Assembly: GCA_016237705.1 (NCBI GenBank)
Contig: CP066204.1
Location: 1,734,001 to 1,798,000, forward strand
Length of the DNA: 64,000 nt
Source of the DNA: Aerococcaceae bacterium zg-252
GTDB taxonomy: Bacteria; Bacillota; Bacilli; Lactobacillales; Aerococcaceae
Direction of reading: 5' to 3'
Positions 8,679 through 16,258 of this stretch are shown piece after piece. Each line of letters begins with the position of its first letter. The first letter of the stretch is position 1. A program made the translations under genes and the position numbers. The notes beneath the pieces were generated by a model. It was not told the DNA's origin and searched no databases. It saw nothing but the letters and a program-made list of their open reading frames with translations.

Positions 8679-9350
8679 TTGAAACCATCAATTATTGGAG
8701 TATTAGGATTAGGTATTTTCGGTCGAACTGTCGCTAAAGAATTAAGTAGATACGGAAAAGAAGTCATTGCTATCGACAATAACGCTAGCCACGTCGAATT
8801 AGTTGCTGATGACGTAACCACTGCCACTATTGGTGACTTTACTGATTTTGAGTTACTTGAAGAAGTGGGATTAGCTAATTGTGAAGTGGTTATCATTGCT
8901 ACTGGTACTAATTTAGAGAGTGCTGTATTAGCTGTCATGCACTGCAAACGTCTAGGTATCCCTAAAATTATTGCTAAAGCACGCAGCACTTCCTTTGAAG
9001 AAGTATTGAACGAATTAGGTGCTACAACTATCATTTCACCTGAGCGTGATTCTGGCAAGCAATTGGCATCTAAACTATTGAGAACCTATATCGAAGAAAT
9101 TTTACCATTAGATGAAGACACATCAATTATTGAATTTGAAGCCCCTGAAAAATGGGTAGGCAAAAATCTATTGACTTTAGATTTAAGAAATCAATATGAC
9201 ATGAATATTATCGGTATGCGAAAATCTCGCAAAGAAAAAATGCGAACGCAATTCGATATCCAAGCCCCAGTCGAAGCTGGTACAATTTTCATCGCTATTA
9301 CAAGCGAAAAAACATTTGAAACATACGATTACTTAGACCGCATAAAGTAA
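8679..9350 (+). CDS. ktrA: KtrA-type TrkA-N/RCK potassium channel regulatory subunit
   Basis: This protein gates a KtrB-type K+ channel from the cytosolic side. The N-terminal Rossmann RCK domain has GLGIFG (residues 10-15), and the acidic AIDNN at the end of strand 2 binds nucleotide. A TrkA-C domain follows (about 140-223), starting IIEFEAPEKWVGKNL. The preferred start is TTG at 8679: it has GGAG seven nt upstream and gives 223 residues, like Bacillus KtrA, while upstream ATGs lack a site. The matching ktrB is not in the window. Confidence 0.88.
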   Translation: MKPSIIGVLGLGIFGRTVAKELSRYGKEVIAIDNNASHVELVADDVTTATIGDFTDFELLEEVGLANCEVVIIATGTNLESAVLAVMHCKRLGIPKIIAKARSTSFEEVLNELGATTIISPERDSGKQLASKLLRTYIEEILPLDEDTSIIEFEAPEKWVGKNLLTLDLRNQYDMNIIGMRKSRKEKMRTQFDIQAPVEAGTIFIAITSEKTFETYDYLDRIK

Positions 9351-9365
9351 TGAGCCGTAATAAAA

Positions 9366-9400
9366 AACGAGAGAAACATCGATAGTGTTCTCTCGTTTTT
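9366..9400. terminator. Terminator of ktrA (possibly bidirectional)
   Basis: A 10-bp stem, 9366-9375 with 9388-9397, has T and A runs on either side. It lies between the convergent ktrA and phosphoglucomutase genes. Confidence 0.85.
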
Positions 9401-9408
9401 CTATTTGA

Positions 9409-9427
9409 TTGCTCACACGATGTTATT
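9409..9427. repeat. Edge remnant of the intergenic repeat at the pgcA stop
   Basis: GCTCACACGATGTTATTACTC-like sequence matches the right edge of the dispersed repeat family and overlaps the phosphoglucomutase stop codon. Confidence 0.5.
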
Positions 9428-11150
9428 ACTCATCTGCGATTAAGATTTGAATGTCTTCTTCGATTTTTTCTGCTTTTGCTTTTACTTCTTCGTGAGAATT
9501 ACCGGCAGTACCTAAATATAATTTAATTTTCGGTTCTGTTCCACTCGGTCTAAACGCTACCCAACTACCGTCTTCCAATGTATATTTCAACGCATCAGAC
9601 TTCGGATAAGACAATTTCAATGTTTTGCCGTCAGCATAAGACATCGTACCTAATAAATAGTCTGCTGAAATTTCAACTTTCAGGCCACCCATTGATTGAA
9701 TTCCTTCTTGACGAATTTTTTCCATAATCGCTGACATTTTTGCCTGTCCTGATAATCCAGGGAAATCAAGCGAAATGGTTTTTTCATAGAAGTAACCATA
9801 TTTTTCATAAATCCCGTTCAGCGCATCTGCTAATGTTTTACCTGCTTTTTTATGATAAGCAGTCAGCTCTGCCAAAACGACTAATGCTTGAATCGCATCT
9901 TTATCACGTACAAATGGCTTAATCAAGTAACCATAACTTTCTTCAAATCCCATTAAGAACGTATACTCACCTGACAACTCATACTGATGAATTTTTTCAG
10001 CGATAAATTTGAACCCAGTAAGTACTTCGACCATTTCAAGTCCATTCGCTTCCATAATAGCATCTGCTAATTTTGTCGATACAATCGATTTCACTGCCAC
10101 ACTATTTGGCACTAATTCGCCTTTTTCTTTTTTCGCTTGAATCAAGTAATCCAACATTAAGGCTGCAATTTGGTTACCAGTTAATAAATCATAAGAACCA
10201 CTTGCTGTTTTGACTTTCGCACCTAAACGGTCTGCATCTGGGTCTGTCGCAAGTAAAATATCAGCATCAACTTGTCTACCTAATACTTCAGCTAAATCAA
10301 AAGCTGCGTCCGATTCAGGGTTTGGTGACTTAACAGTAGGAAAATCACCGTCCGGTTGTGACTGCTCATCAACTACTTTTACATCGGTGAATCCAGCTTG
10401 CACTAATGCTTTCATACCTAAATACATACCTGTTCCATGAAGTGGTGTAAAGACAATATTCACTTTATCAGCCATTTCAGCAACTAACTCAGGATTAATC
10501 GTCACAGCTTGCATTTCTTTTAAATACGCTTGGTCGATACGGTCGCCGATAATTTCAACCAATCCACTACCTAAACTTTCCGTTTTATCTGCAATTTCTA
10601 CTGTTAATGGATTTTCAATCGCACGAACATATTGTGTTAAATGATTCGCATCTTCAGGCGGCATTTGACCACCGTCTGCACCATAAACTTTGTAACCATT
10701 GTATGCTGCTGGGTTATGACTTGCAGTAATCATAATACCAGCAAACGCATTTAAATAACGCACTGCGAATGATAATACTGGCGTTGGTCGTAAACTTTCG
10801 TACACATAACTTTTAATACCATGTTTAGCTAAAACTAATGCTGATTCCATTGCAAATTCGGGTGAAAAATGTCGAGAATCATACGCAATAGCCACACCAC
10901 GTTTTTTCGCATCTTCTCCATTATCGAGAATCAATTGCGCTAATCCTTCCGTCGCTTGACGAACAGTATAGCGATTCATTCGATTTGGTCCTGCACCTAA
11001 TATGCCACGCATACCAGCAGTCCCAAAATTTAATACAGATGCAAATGCATCCTCTAATTGTGTTTCATCTGCTGTTTCTATTTCATGTCTCAACGCTGAA
11101 TCTAGCGTTTCGAACGCTTTCCAAATCGCTAATGTATCTTGCCAAGTCAT
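9426..11150 (-). CDS. pgcA: alpha-phosphoglucomutase (phosphohexomutase superfamily)
   Basis: This 574-residue enzyme interconverts glucose-1-phosphate and glucose-6-phosphate and feeds UDP-glucose and glycolipid synthesis. The superfamily loops are all present: TASHNP with the phosphoserine around residue 144, the Mg2+-binding ATDPDADRLG near 304, the sugar-binding GFEESYGY near 401, and the phosphate-binding FRPSGTEPK near the end. Length and pattern match Bacillus PgcA/YhxB. It could link the Gal-1-P and HexNAc-1-P steps nearby to glycolysis and wall glycolipids. Confidence 0.93.
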   Translation of the reverse strand: MTWQDTLAIWKAFETLDSALRHEIETADETQLEDAFASVLNFGTAGMRGILGAGPNRMNRYTVRQATEGLAQLILDNGEDAKKRGVAIAYDSRHFSPEFAMESALVLAKHGIKSYVYESLRPTPVLSFAVRYLNAFAGIMITASHNPAAYNGYKVYGADGGQMPPEDANHLTQYVRAIENPLTVEIADKTESLGSGLVEIIGDRIDQAYLKEMQAVTINPELVAEMADKVNIVFTPLHGTGMYLGMKALVQAGFTDVKVVDEQSQPDGDFPTVKSPNPESDAAFDLAEVLGRQVDADILLATDPDADRLGAKVKTASGSYDLLTGNQIAALMLDYLIQAKKEKGELVPNSVAVKSIVSTKLADAIMEANGLEMVEVLTGFKFIAEKIHQYELSGEYTFLMGFEESYGYLIKPFVRDKDAIQALVVLAELTAYHKKAGKTLADALNGIYEKYGYFYEKTISLDFPGLSGQAKMSAIMEKIRQEGIQSMGGLKVEISADYLLGTMSYADGKTLKLSYPKSDALKYTLEDGSWVAFRPSGTEPKIKLYLGTAGNSHEEVKAKAEKIEEDIQILIADE

Positions 11151-11282
11151 TAGAAATCTCTCCTTTTGAATGTAAAAAATATAGTTATTTTAATTATCAC
11201 TACATGTATAGCAGCTTCTCAATACTCCATTACACACTACTCTCGTCAACTAACTTCAACATCATCATATGTCTTGAAAATA

Positions 11283-11301
11283 TCTCAACGCTTTCATTAT
11301 A
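11283..11301 (-). promoter_or_regulatory. pgcA -10 box with adjoining cre-like site
   Basis: On the minus strand TATAAT (11296-11301) is followed directly by TGAAAGCGTTGAGA (11283-11296). This matches the CcpA cre consensus TGNAANCGNWNNCW except for one position. A clear -35 is not seen. I see nothing else in the rest of the 453-bp gap from 11151 to 11603. Confidence 0.45.
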
Positions 11302-11603
11302 GCATTTTTTTCAAATTCCGACTATATTTATTGTAGAATATTTACTTTTCTATGAAAATCAGTAAATTCCGTTAATTATTCACAAATCTGAATTTTATTT
11401 CTTCTCTTATTTTTTTGAAAATTAATTTACACCTTAGATTTGTCAGCGTATAATTAAATTAGCGTAATCATTAGTCCGTCAACTATTAAAATGATTTGTG
11501 CGTTTTTTAACATATAAATTTCTGCAGAAAGGTGCGCCATATATTCCAAACTCGTTGCTTTCGCAATTATATCAAACATTAATAAATAAGGAATGTTAGT
11601 TTT

Positions 11604-11898
11604 ATGAAAAGTTACTTTGACGGTGGATTATTGAGTTTAGTTGGGTGGACATTACTAGGCAGTATCATTACCTTTTGCACACTCGGTATTTGCTACCCAT
11701 GGGCATTTGGTGTATGGTTGGAAAATCAATCACACTGTTATTGAGGGACGTCGATTACGTTTTACAGGAACAGCCATAGGACTATTCGGCAATTGGATTA
11801 AATGGTTTTTATTAACAGTCATCACATTTGGTATTTACGGATTTTGGCTTGGAATCAAACTAGAACAGTGGAAAGTTAAGCATACAACGTTTTATTAA
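11604..11898 (+). pseudogene. Small DUF898-like membrane protein gene, split by a +1 frameshift
   Basis: The ATG at 11604 opens a frame reading SYFDGGLLSLVGWTLLGSII then ICYPWAFGVW before an early stop. The continuation of the same family lies one base on, from about 11707: YGWKINHTVIEGRR, then FGNWIKWFLL and FGIYGFWLGIKLEQWKVKHT. Removing one G near 11709 would join them into a protein of about 97 residues with three hydrophobic segments, typical of small DUF898/YjgN-type proteins. It is either a real frameshift or a sequencing error. The ribosome site AAGGA is rather far (12 nt). Confidence 0.75.
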
Positions 11899-12005
11899 AA
11901 GCGTAGGCGATGCTGCACAAACGTTATTTAGAGATATATTAAATCAGAAGATGCATAAAATTTAAATATACATGAAAAATTTTAACAAATAAGTTAGTAC
12001 AAGTC

Positions 12006-12041
12006 AAAAACAGCACTCTCTGACCCTATCAGAAAGTGCTG
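12006..12041 (-). terminator. Rho-independent terminator of rpmE2
   Basis: A 13-nt arm, 12011-12023 with 12029-12041, has one wobble or mismatch, a 5-nt loop and five T on the minus strand. Confidence 0.88.
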
Positions 12042-12067
12042 AAAATGTTGATTTAATAACCTGTCGA

Positions 12068-12331
12068 TTACTCTGCAGCGTTTGCGTCTTTGAAACCGTA
12101 CTTTTTGTTGAAACGATCCACACGACCATCTGCTTGAGTGAATTTTTGACGACCAGTATAGAATGGATGAGAATCAGATGAAATCTCAACACGAATTAAT
12201 GGATAAGTGTTTCCGTCTTCCCATTCTACTGTTTCGTTTGAAGATTTAGTAGAACCTGATAAGAATTGGAAACCAGTAGTAGTATCCATAAATACAACTT
12301 TTTGATATTCTGGATGAATTCCTTGTTTCAT
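12068..12331 (-). CDS. rpmE2: 50S ribosomal protein L31 type B
   Basis: This 87-residue protein has the type B signature [28 protein letters not shown], and [25 protein letters not shown] at the C-terminal half. It lacks the CxxC zinc ligands of the usual L31, as expected for the zinc-independent paralogue that replaces it under zinc limitation in Bacillus (YtiA). No Zur box was recognised upstream. In many Lactobacillales this form is the only L31. Confidence 0.95.
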   Translation of the reverse strand: MKQGIHPEYQKVVFMDTTTGFQFLSGSTKSSNETVEWEDGNTYPLIRVEISSDSHPFYTGRQKFTQADGRVDRFNKKYGFKDANAAE

Positions 12332-12479
12332 AATTTTTACGTCCTTTCTGCCCTAAACTATTTGCTAATCTAGAGTTATTCCTTTGCATTTCTGCAACGA
12401 TAATATCATACCATGCAACACAGTAAAATGCAAAGACTTTTTGCACCCCAACATTAAAAATGCGTTACGCTTATATCAA

Positions 12480-13577
12480 CTATACGAAACGTTGAACCAC
12501 TTCATTCATCTCTTCCCAGAGCACTTCCATTTCCTTCACTAATTTAAACTGAACTCGTGTTCGGTCAATATTTTGATGTGGACGAGTTGTTCCATAGTAC
12601 ACATCACCATTAAGATAATCTGTTAAAAAGCGAATACCTTGTTCTAAAGTAATCACTTTTGCTCCCCATGGTAATAACGCTATCTCTCGCTCCGTCAAAA
12701 TTCCCTTACTACCTTCTAAATACCCTTTAACATAAACTTCATATAACGATAAATCAAATGAAACTTTAGTTAAATCTGGCTCATCTTCTGCAGCTGTATT
12801 CGCACCAAAACGAATTGCATCACCAAAATCAAACAATACTAATCCTGGCATAATCGTATCTAAATCAACAATACAAATCCCTTTTTGTGTCTGTTCATCT
12901 AATAAAATATTATTCAATTTCGTATCGTTATGCGTCACACGCAATGGCAACTCCCCTGCATCCAATAAATCATACAAGTAGTAACAATCATCACGTCGAC
13001 TACGCACAAATTCAATTTCTTCAGTCAAATCTTTTACACGTCCAGCAGCATCATTCGCAACTGCTTCTTCAAATTGACGATAACGGTCACGTGTATCATG
13101 GAATTTCGGAATGACTTCCACCAACTCTCTTGCATCAAAATGATGTAACTTAGCAGCAAAATCTCCAAACGCACGAGCTGCCTCAAAAAAGTGTGCTTCT
13201 TCTTCTACACGATTAAGACAAAAAGTTCCGTCTACAAAACGATAAATACGCCAATACGTTTCATCATCTGTTTTAGCAAATAGTTTGCCGTCCTTTGTCA
13301 ATTCAACCGTCATCGTTTCACGTTCAGGATTTCCACCACGCTCACGTGCTTCATCTTTCAAAAATCGTGTTACTTTATCAATATTATTCATTAATCCCTC
13401 CACATCTGGAAAAATTTGATTATTGATTTGTTGTAAAATATACGCTACTTCATTACCATTCACACGATGAATAATCTTATAGGTCTTATTAATTAAACCA
13501 CTACCAAATCCCGTTAACGAAACTAATTCTCCTGGCAATTGATAATATTCATAGGCTTTCATTGCTAACTCTGTCAT
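12480..13577 (-). CDS. NahK-like N-acetylhexosamine 1-kinase (aminoglycoside phosphotransferase fold)
   Basis: The 365 residues have the APH kinase fold. The glycine-rich FGSGLINKTY starts the ATP site, VTHNDTKLNNILLD is the catalytic loop (Asp near residue 216), and ICIVDLDTIMPGLVLFDFGDAIRFGAN carries the metal-binding Asp. The pattern and length match Bifidobacterium NahK, which phosphorylates GlcNAc or GalNAc at C1. The start codon overlaps the stop of the upstream nucleotidyltransferase by 4 nt (ATGA), so the two are translationally coupled. I infer a salvage pair: kinase then UDP-sugar synthesis. Substrate preference is untested. Confidence 0.8.
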   Translation of the reverse strand: MTELAMKAYEYYQLPGELVSLTGFGSGLINKTYKIIHRVNGNEVAYILQQINNQIFPDVEGLMNNIDKVTRFLKDEARERGGNPERETMTVELTKDGKLFAKTDDETYWRIYRFVDGTFCLNRVEEEAHFFEAARAFGDFAAKLHHFDARELVEVIPKFHDTRDRYRQFEEAVANDAAGRVKDLTEEIEFVRSRRDDCYYLYDLLDAGELPLRVTHNDTKLNNILLDEQTQKGICIVDLDTIMPGLVLFDFGDAIRFGANTAAEDEPDLTKVSFDLSLYEVYVKGYLEGSKGILTEREIALLPWGAKVITLEQGIRFLTDYLNGDVYYGTTRPHQNIDRTRVQFKLVKEMEVLWEEMNEVVQRFV

Positions 13578-14473
13578 AACTCTCTCCCTTTTCTATTTAC
13601 TTTTGCTAACTGTTCTTTTACAAATGCTTTATCTTCCTTATACGTAACGCCAAACCAACGTGCATCCGTTTCTAATACCGTTACCGTAGCAACCCCTGTA
13701 CTAATTTGACGTTCAACAACGCTTGGTAGATAACATTCTTCTTTTAGTAACGCTTCTTTTGTCATCGTTTGCAACATGCGAATTAATTCTCTTTCCAATA
13801 CATCTAAAAATTCAACTGGAAATCCCCATAAGTTCATTGAAACAATTCTATCTAATGCTACTTCCTGCCAATTTGAACTGTTCTCTTCACGATACCTCGC
13901 ACTCGACTCAAATGCTTCAATTTGTGTCAATTCTTTAATCTCCAACAATTCATGATTCATTCCAAGTGTACAAAGCCCTCGAGATACTACACCATTTGGT
14001 GAAAGTGTTTGACCTAATGCATATCCTACCATTGCATAATGCTGATGCTGTTTTAAATTAGATAAAAACGCATACATTTGTTGGTACGCATGTACCCCAT
14101 AGTAATCATCAGCATTGATAACAGCAAATGGTGCATCAATACTCTCTTTAGCACACCATACAGCATGGGCTGTTCCTAATGGTTTTTGTCGTTCTAATGG
14201 CAAATTCACATCAACTGGCAACTGATTTAAAGATTGAATCACATACTCCACCGTCATCAATTCACTAGCCGGCAACCCTATTTTACGCTCGAACTCTGCT
14301 TTAAATTCTTCCTTAACAATAAAAATTACTCGCCTAAAACCTGCGTCAAAAGCATCACGAATTGAAAAATCTAAAATTGTTTCCCCATTTGGCCCTAATT
14401 CGTCCATTTGCTTTAATCCACCATAACGACTTCCCATTCCAGCAGCCATTACAACTAATATTGGTTCTTTCAT
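13574..14473 (-). CDS. sugar-1-phosphate nucleotidyltransferase, coupled to the NahK-like kinase
   Basis: This 299-residue enzyme has an N-terminal NTP-transferase Rossmann domain. VVMAAGMGSRYGGLKQM is the nucleotide-binding loop, AHAVWCAKESIDAPFAVINADDYYG carries the metal-binding Asp, and a later lysine (YKEDKAFVKE) lies near the end. It is not canonical GalU, GlmU or RfbA, but the family often sits beside NahK-type kinases. The predicted reaction is sugar-1-P plus UTP giving UDP-sugar. I chose the ATG at 14473 (AGGAG seven nt upstream) over a TTG just before it. Confidence 0.78.
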   Translation of the reverse strand: MKEPILVVMAAGMGSRYGGLKQMDELGPNGETILDFSIRDAFDAGFRRVIFIVKEEFKAEFERKIGLPASELMTVEYVIQSLNQLPVDVNLPLERQKPLGTAHAVWCAKESIDAPFAVINADDYYGVHAYQQMYAFLSNLKQHQHYAMVGYALGQTLSPNGVVSRGLCTLGMNHELLEIKELTQIEAFESSARYREENSSNWQEVALDRIVSMNLWGFPVEFLDVLERELIRMLQTMTKEALLKEECYLPSVVERQISTGVATVTVLETDARWFGVTYKEDKAFVKEQLAKVNRKGREL

Positions 14474-14481
14474 CAAGACAC

Positions 14482-14602
14482 TCCTAATTTTAGCTCGCTC
14501 AGATTAACTTAGAGTTCACTTCACAAATTACTTGCGGTGGAATACTTTTTGTTCCAGTAATTCAACAAGCCCAAGCCACCCTTGCTCACACTATATTATT
14601 CC
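14482..14602. repeat. Intergenic palindromic repeat, copy B (divergent)
   Basis: On the minus strand it reads GTGTGAGCAAGG ... ACTGGAACAAA ... TTTGTGAAGTGAACT ... CTGAGCGAGC. It has the family's edges and central ACTGGA/GAAGTG arms but with an altered centre. It lies immediately upstream of the nucleotidyltransferase gene. The remainder of this 382-bp gap (to 14855) shows only AT-rich promoter-like sequence and the next gene's terminator. Confidence 0.6.
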
Positions 14603-14805
14603 AGCTACAATGAGATAAAAAGAATTCTACTGCAAAACACTCATTGTCGCACTATATAAATATACAAGAGATATATTTCTCTGTTTTTCATAATTTATCA
14701 TACCTTTTCTTCAACTATTTGTGAAGTGCTTTCAAAAAATTTTATTAAATTTCTCGCTATCGAATTATACACTATAGTCCAATAACACCTTGTTGCTACC
14801 CAAAC

Positions 14806-14840
14806 AAAAAAGCACTGACATTTCCTTAGAAACATCAGTG
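14806..14840 (-). terminator. Rho-independent terminator of the His-rich protein gene
   Basis: A 12-bp stem, 14813-14824 with 14829-14840 including two G-U pairs, is followed by six T on the minus strand. Confidence 0.85.
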
Positions 14841-14855
14841 TTCTCTTTATCATTA

Positions 14856-15188
14856 TTATGATTCCACAACATCTACTGAACCATGGTCATCAATATGGTC
14901 CCCATGAACATGTTGCAAGCGACCATTTACTAAATAATCAACATGGTCACCGTGTGGCACTTGTTCGTGTCCACAGTCTTCGTTATGTAAACAAGTCGTT
15001 TCAACGACATGACAGTCATCAGGATTCACATCACTTACTTCAATTGTACACTCATCCCAATGTTCACCGTGTTGATGATGCAAATGCCCGTCATGAATAT
15101 AGTCAACATGGTTGCCATGTTGAATTTTTGTATGCCCACAATTTTCACCATGAACATGGTCGTGGTGCGTATGATGTTCACAACTCAT
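14856..15188 (-). CDS. His-rich, probably metal-binding protein with a duplicated module
   Basis: Of 110 residues about 24 are His and 6 are Cys. Two copies of one module are visible at residues 17-43 and 72-98, each of the form CGHxxxxHGxHVDYxxxGxLxHxHGxH, preceded by a His/Asp cluster and joined by an acidic linker. No signal or membrane segment is present, so it should be cytosolic. Such composition suggests Zn, Ni or Co buffering or delivery. It lies downstream of an ArsR-type repressor and two small genes on the same strand. The binding metal is unknown. Confidence 0.8.
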   Translation of the reverse strand: MSCEHHTHHDHVHGENCGHTKIQHGNHVDYIHDGHLHHQHGEHWDECTIEVSDVNPDDCHVVETTCLHNEDCGHEQVPHGDHVDYLVNGRLQHVHGDHIDDHGSVDVVES

Positions 15189-15250
15189 TCAAAAACCACC
15201 TTTCAAATAGTTTGTACTCTATCAAACTTTATTATCAAACAAAATTCCCT

Positions 15251-15532
15251 TTATTTATCTGCGTTAATCGCATCATATTTTTCAGGTTCTTCGTCAAATT
15301 TCTTCACTACATAGCTACACTGCGCTTTAATTTGCTTACCTTCTGCTTTCATTTCTTGAACTAGATAATCCAACAATTTTTCAGCCACACCTTGTCCACG
15401 CAAGACTGCATCAACAAATGTATGATCAGCAATCACTGTCTTTTCATCAACAGGCATAAACGTAATTTCTGCAATAATTTTACCATTCTCATCTCGATGA
15501 ACAAAACCATTGCCTTCTCGTTCGAATTTCAT
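15251..15532 (-). CDS. small GNAT-like N-acetyltransferase (YjdJ type)
   Basis: This 93-residue minimal GNAT fold has DGKI-like ENGKIIAEITFMPV, then FVDAVLRGQGVAEKLLDYLVQEM, the acetyl-CoA loop (RGQGVA matching R/QxxGxA), and a C-terminal IKAQCSYVVKKFDEEPEKY. YjdJ-type proteins are widespread but have no assigned substrate. I start at the ATG at 15532, which has AAGGA eight nt upstream, rather than the longer frame that runs into the small gene before it. Confidence 0.85.
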   Translation of the reverse strand: MKFEREGNGFVHRDENGKIIAEITFMPVDEKTVIADHTFVDAVLRGQGVAEKLLDYLVQEMKAEGKQIKAQCSYVVKKFDEEPEKYDAINADK

Positions 15533-15545
15533 ACAATCAATCCTT

Positions 15546-15695
15546 TTACTCATTAAGCGCACGAACTAATTCTTGGAATTCTTCCTCTGAAGAAATCACG
15601 TGACAATCTGCATCTAAGGCATCAACAACACCTTCGATAACTAAATCATTATCTTCTTCAGACAATTTTTCCCAGCTGACTTCTTTATCATTCAT
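15546..15695 (-). CDS. small acidic protein (49 aa), unknown function
   Basis: The 49-residue frame starts at an ATG with GAGGTG upstream and reads NDKEVSWEKLSEEDNDLV, ending ELVRALNE. About a third of residues are Asp or Glu. It is the first gene of the minus-strand group that continues with the YjdJ-type acetyltransferase, and its stop lies only 13 nt before that start. There is no recognisable domain. The good ribosome site, promoter and operon position support it as real. Confidence 0.75.
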   Translation of the reverse strand: MNDKEVSWEKLSEEDNDLVIEGVVDALDADCHVISSEEEFQELVRALNE

Positions 15696-15737
15696 TTTAA
15701 CACCTCATTTATAATAATTATTAATAGCTACATTTAC

Positions 15738-15766
15738 ATTATACATGAAAGCGTTAAAATTTTCAG
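15738..15766 (-). promoter_or_regulatory. Promoter with cre-like site in its spacer
   Basis: On the minus strand, -35 CTGAAA (15761-15766) and -10 TATAAT (15738-15743) are 17 bp apart. Within the spacer lies TGAAAGCGTTAAAA (plus strand, 15746-15759), one mismatch from the palindromic cre consensus. CcpA binding here would block the promoter of the small acidic protein and acetyltransferase genes. Confidence 0.6.
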
Positions 15767-15773
15767 CCTATTT

Positions 15774-16127
15774 CTACTTTTTTTCTAGGTATTTGTTATA
15801 AACATCAAATAAATCGTTCACTAATGACGTATCAAGTTTATAAATAACAAATTTACCCTCTTTAACCGATTCGATAATTCCTTGTTTCTTCAAAGCGATT
15901 AAGTGATGCGAAGTTGTTGCGATTGTTGCACCAATTAAAGTTGAAATTTCATTCACACATAATTGTGGATATTGTAATAATAATTCAATAATTTTCATAC
16001 GATTGGTATCGCCAAACATTTTAAAGAAACTAACTCTTTTTGCTAATGCTTGACTATTTAATACCTTTTCCATTTCAGATTTTGCTCTATCAAGTTCGTT
16101 GGTTTGTAATCCATAATATTCTACCAT
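15774..16127 (-). CDS. ArsR/SmtB-family winged-helix repressor
   Basis: This 117-residue dimeric repressor reads VSFFKMFGDTNRMKIIELL, LCVNEISTLIGATIATTSHHLIALKKQGIIESVKEGKFVIYKL: the ArsR helix-turn-helix and wing. The usual metal sites are incomplete. The alpha-3 motif is LCVNE with one Cys (CadC/ArsR have ELCVC), and there are no His ligands in the last helix. It may sense something else or use other ligands. The start at ATG 16127 follows GGTGGAG. Its promoter carries a palindrome (see 16199-16227), suggesting autoregulation; the His-rich metal-binding protein lies two genes downstream. Confidence 0.85.
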   Translation of the reverse strand: MVEYYGLQTNELDRAKSEMEKVLNSQALAKRVSFFKMFGDTNRMKIIELLLQYPQLCVNEISTLIGATIATTSHHLIALKKQGIIESVKEGKFVIYKLDTSLVNDLFDVYNKYLEKK

Positions 16128-16198
16128 ACGACTCCACCTCATTTTTCATTTGTATTGGATTGGTGCATTCACACTACCTACCCTACACCAAGAATCAG

Positions 16199-16227
16199 AT
16201 TATAGCACCTCATTAGGTGAATAACAA
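16199..16227 (-). promoter_or_regulatory. ArsR-gene promoter with operator-like palindrome in the spacer
   Basis: The -35 TTGTTA (16222-16227) and -10 TATAAT (16199-16204) are exactly 17 bp apart. The spacer holds CACCTAATGAGGTG (16206-16219), two 5-bp inverted arms around 4 bp. This is where a repressor would occlude RNA polymerase, and ArsR proteins typically bind such 12-2-12-like or shorter palindromes at their own promoters. Confidence 0.65.
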
Positions 16228-16258
16228 CTATTATTTTAATAAATTTTTTACGCTTACA

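Noticed and set aside
8660-9058. Minus-strand frame opposite ktrA
   Set aside because: It is a shadow of the ktrA coding sequence, which has clear RCK motifs and a good start.
14858-15364. Plus-strand frame of 168 codons over the His-rich gene
   Set aside because: It mirrors His codons of the real gene on the opposite strand (GTG/CAC-type repeats) and runs through the intergenic gap and into the acetyltransferase gene.
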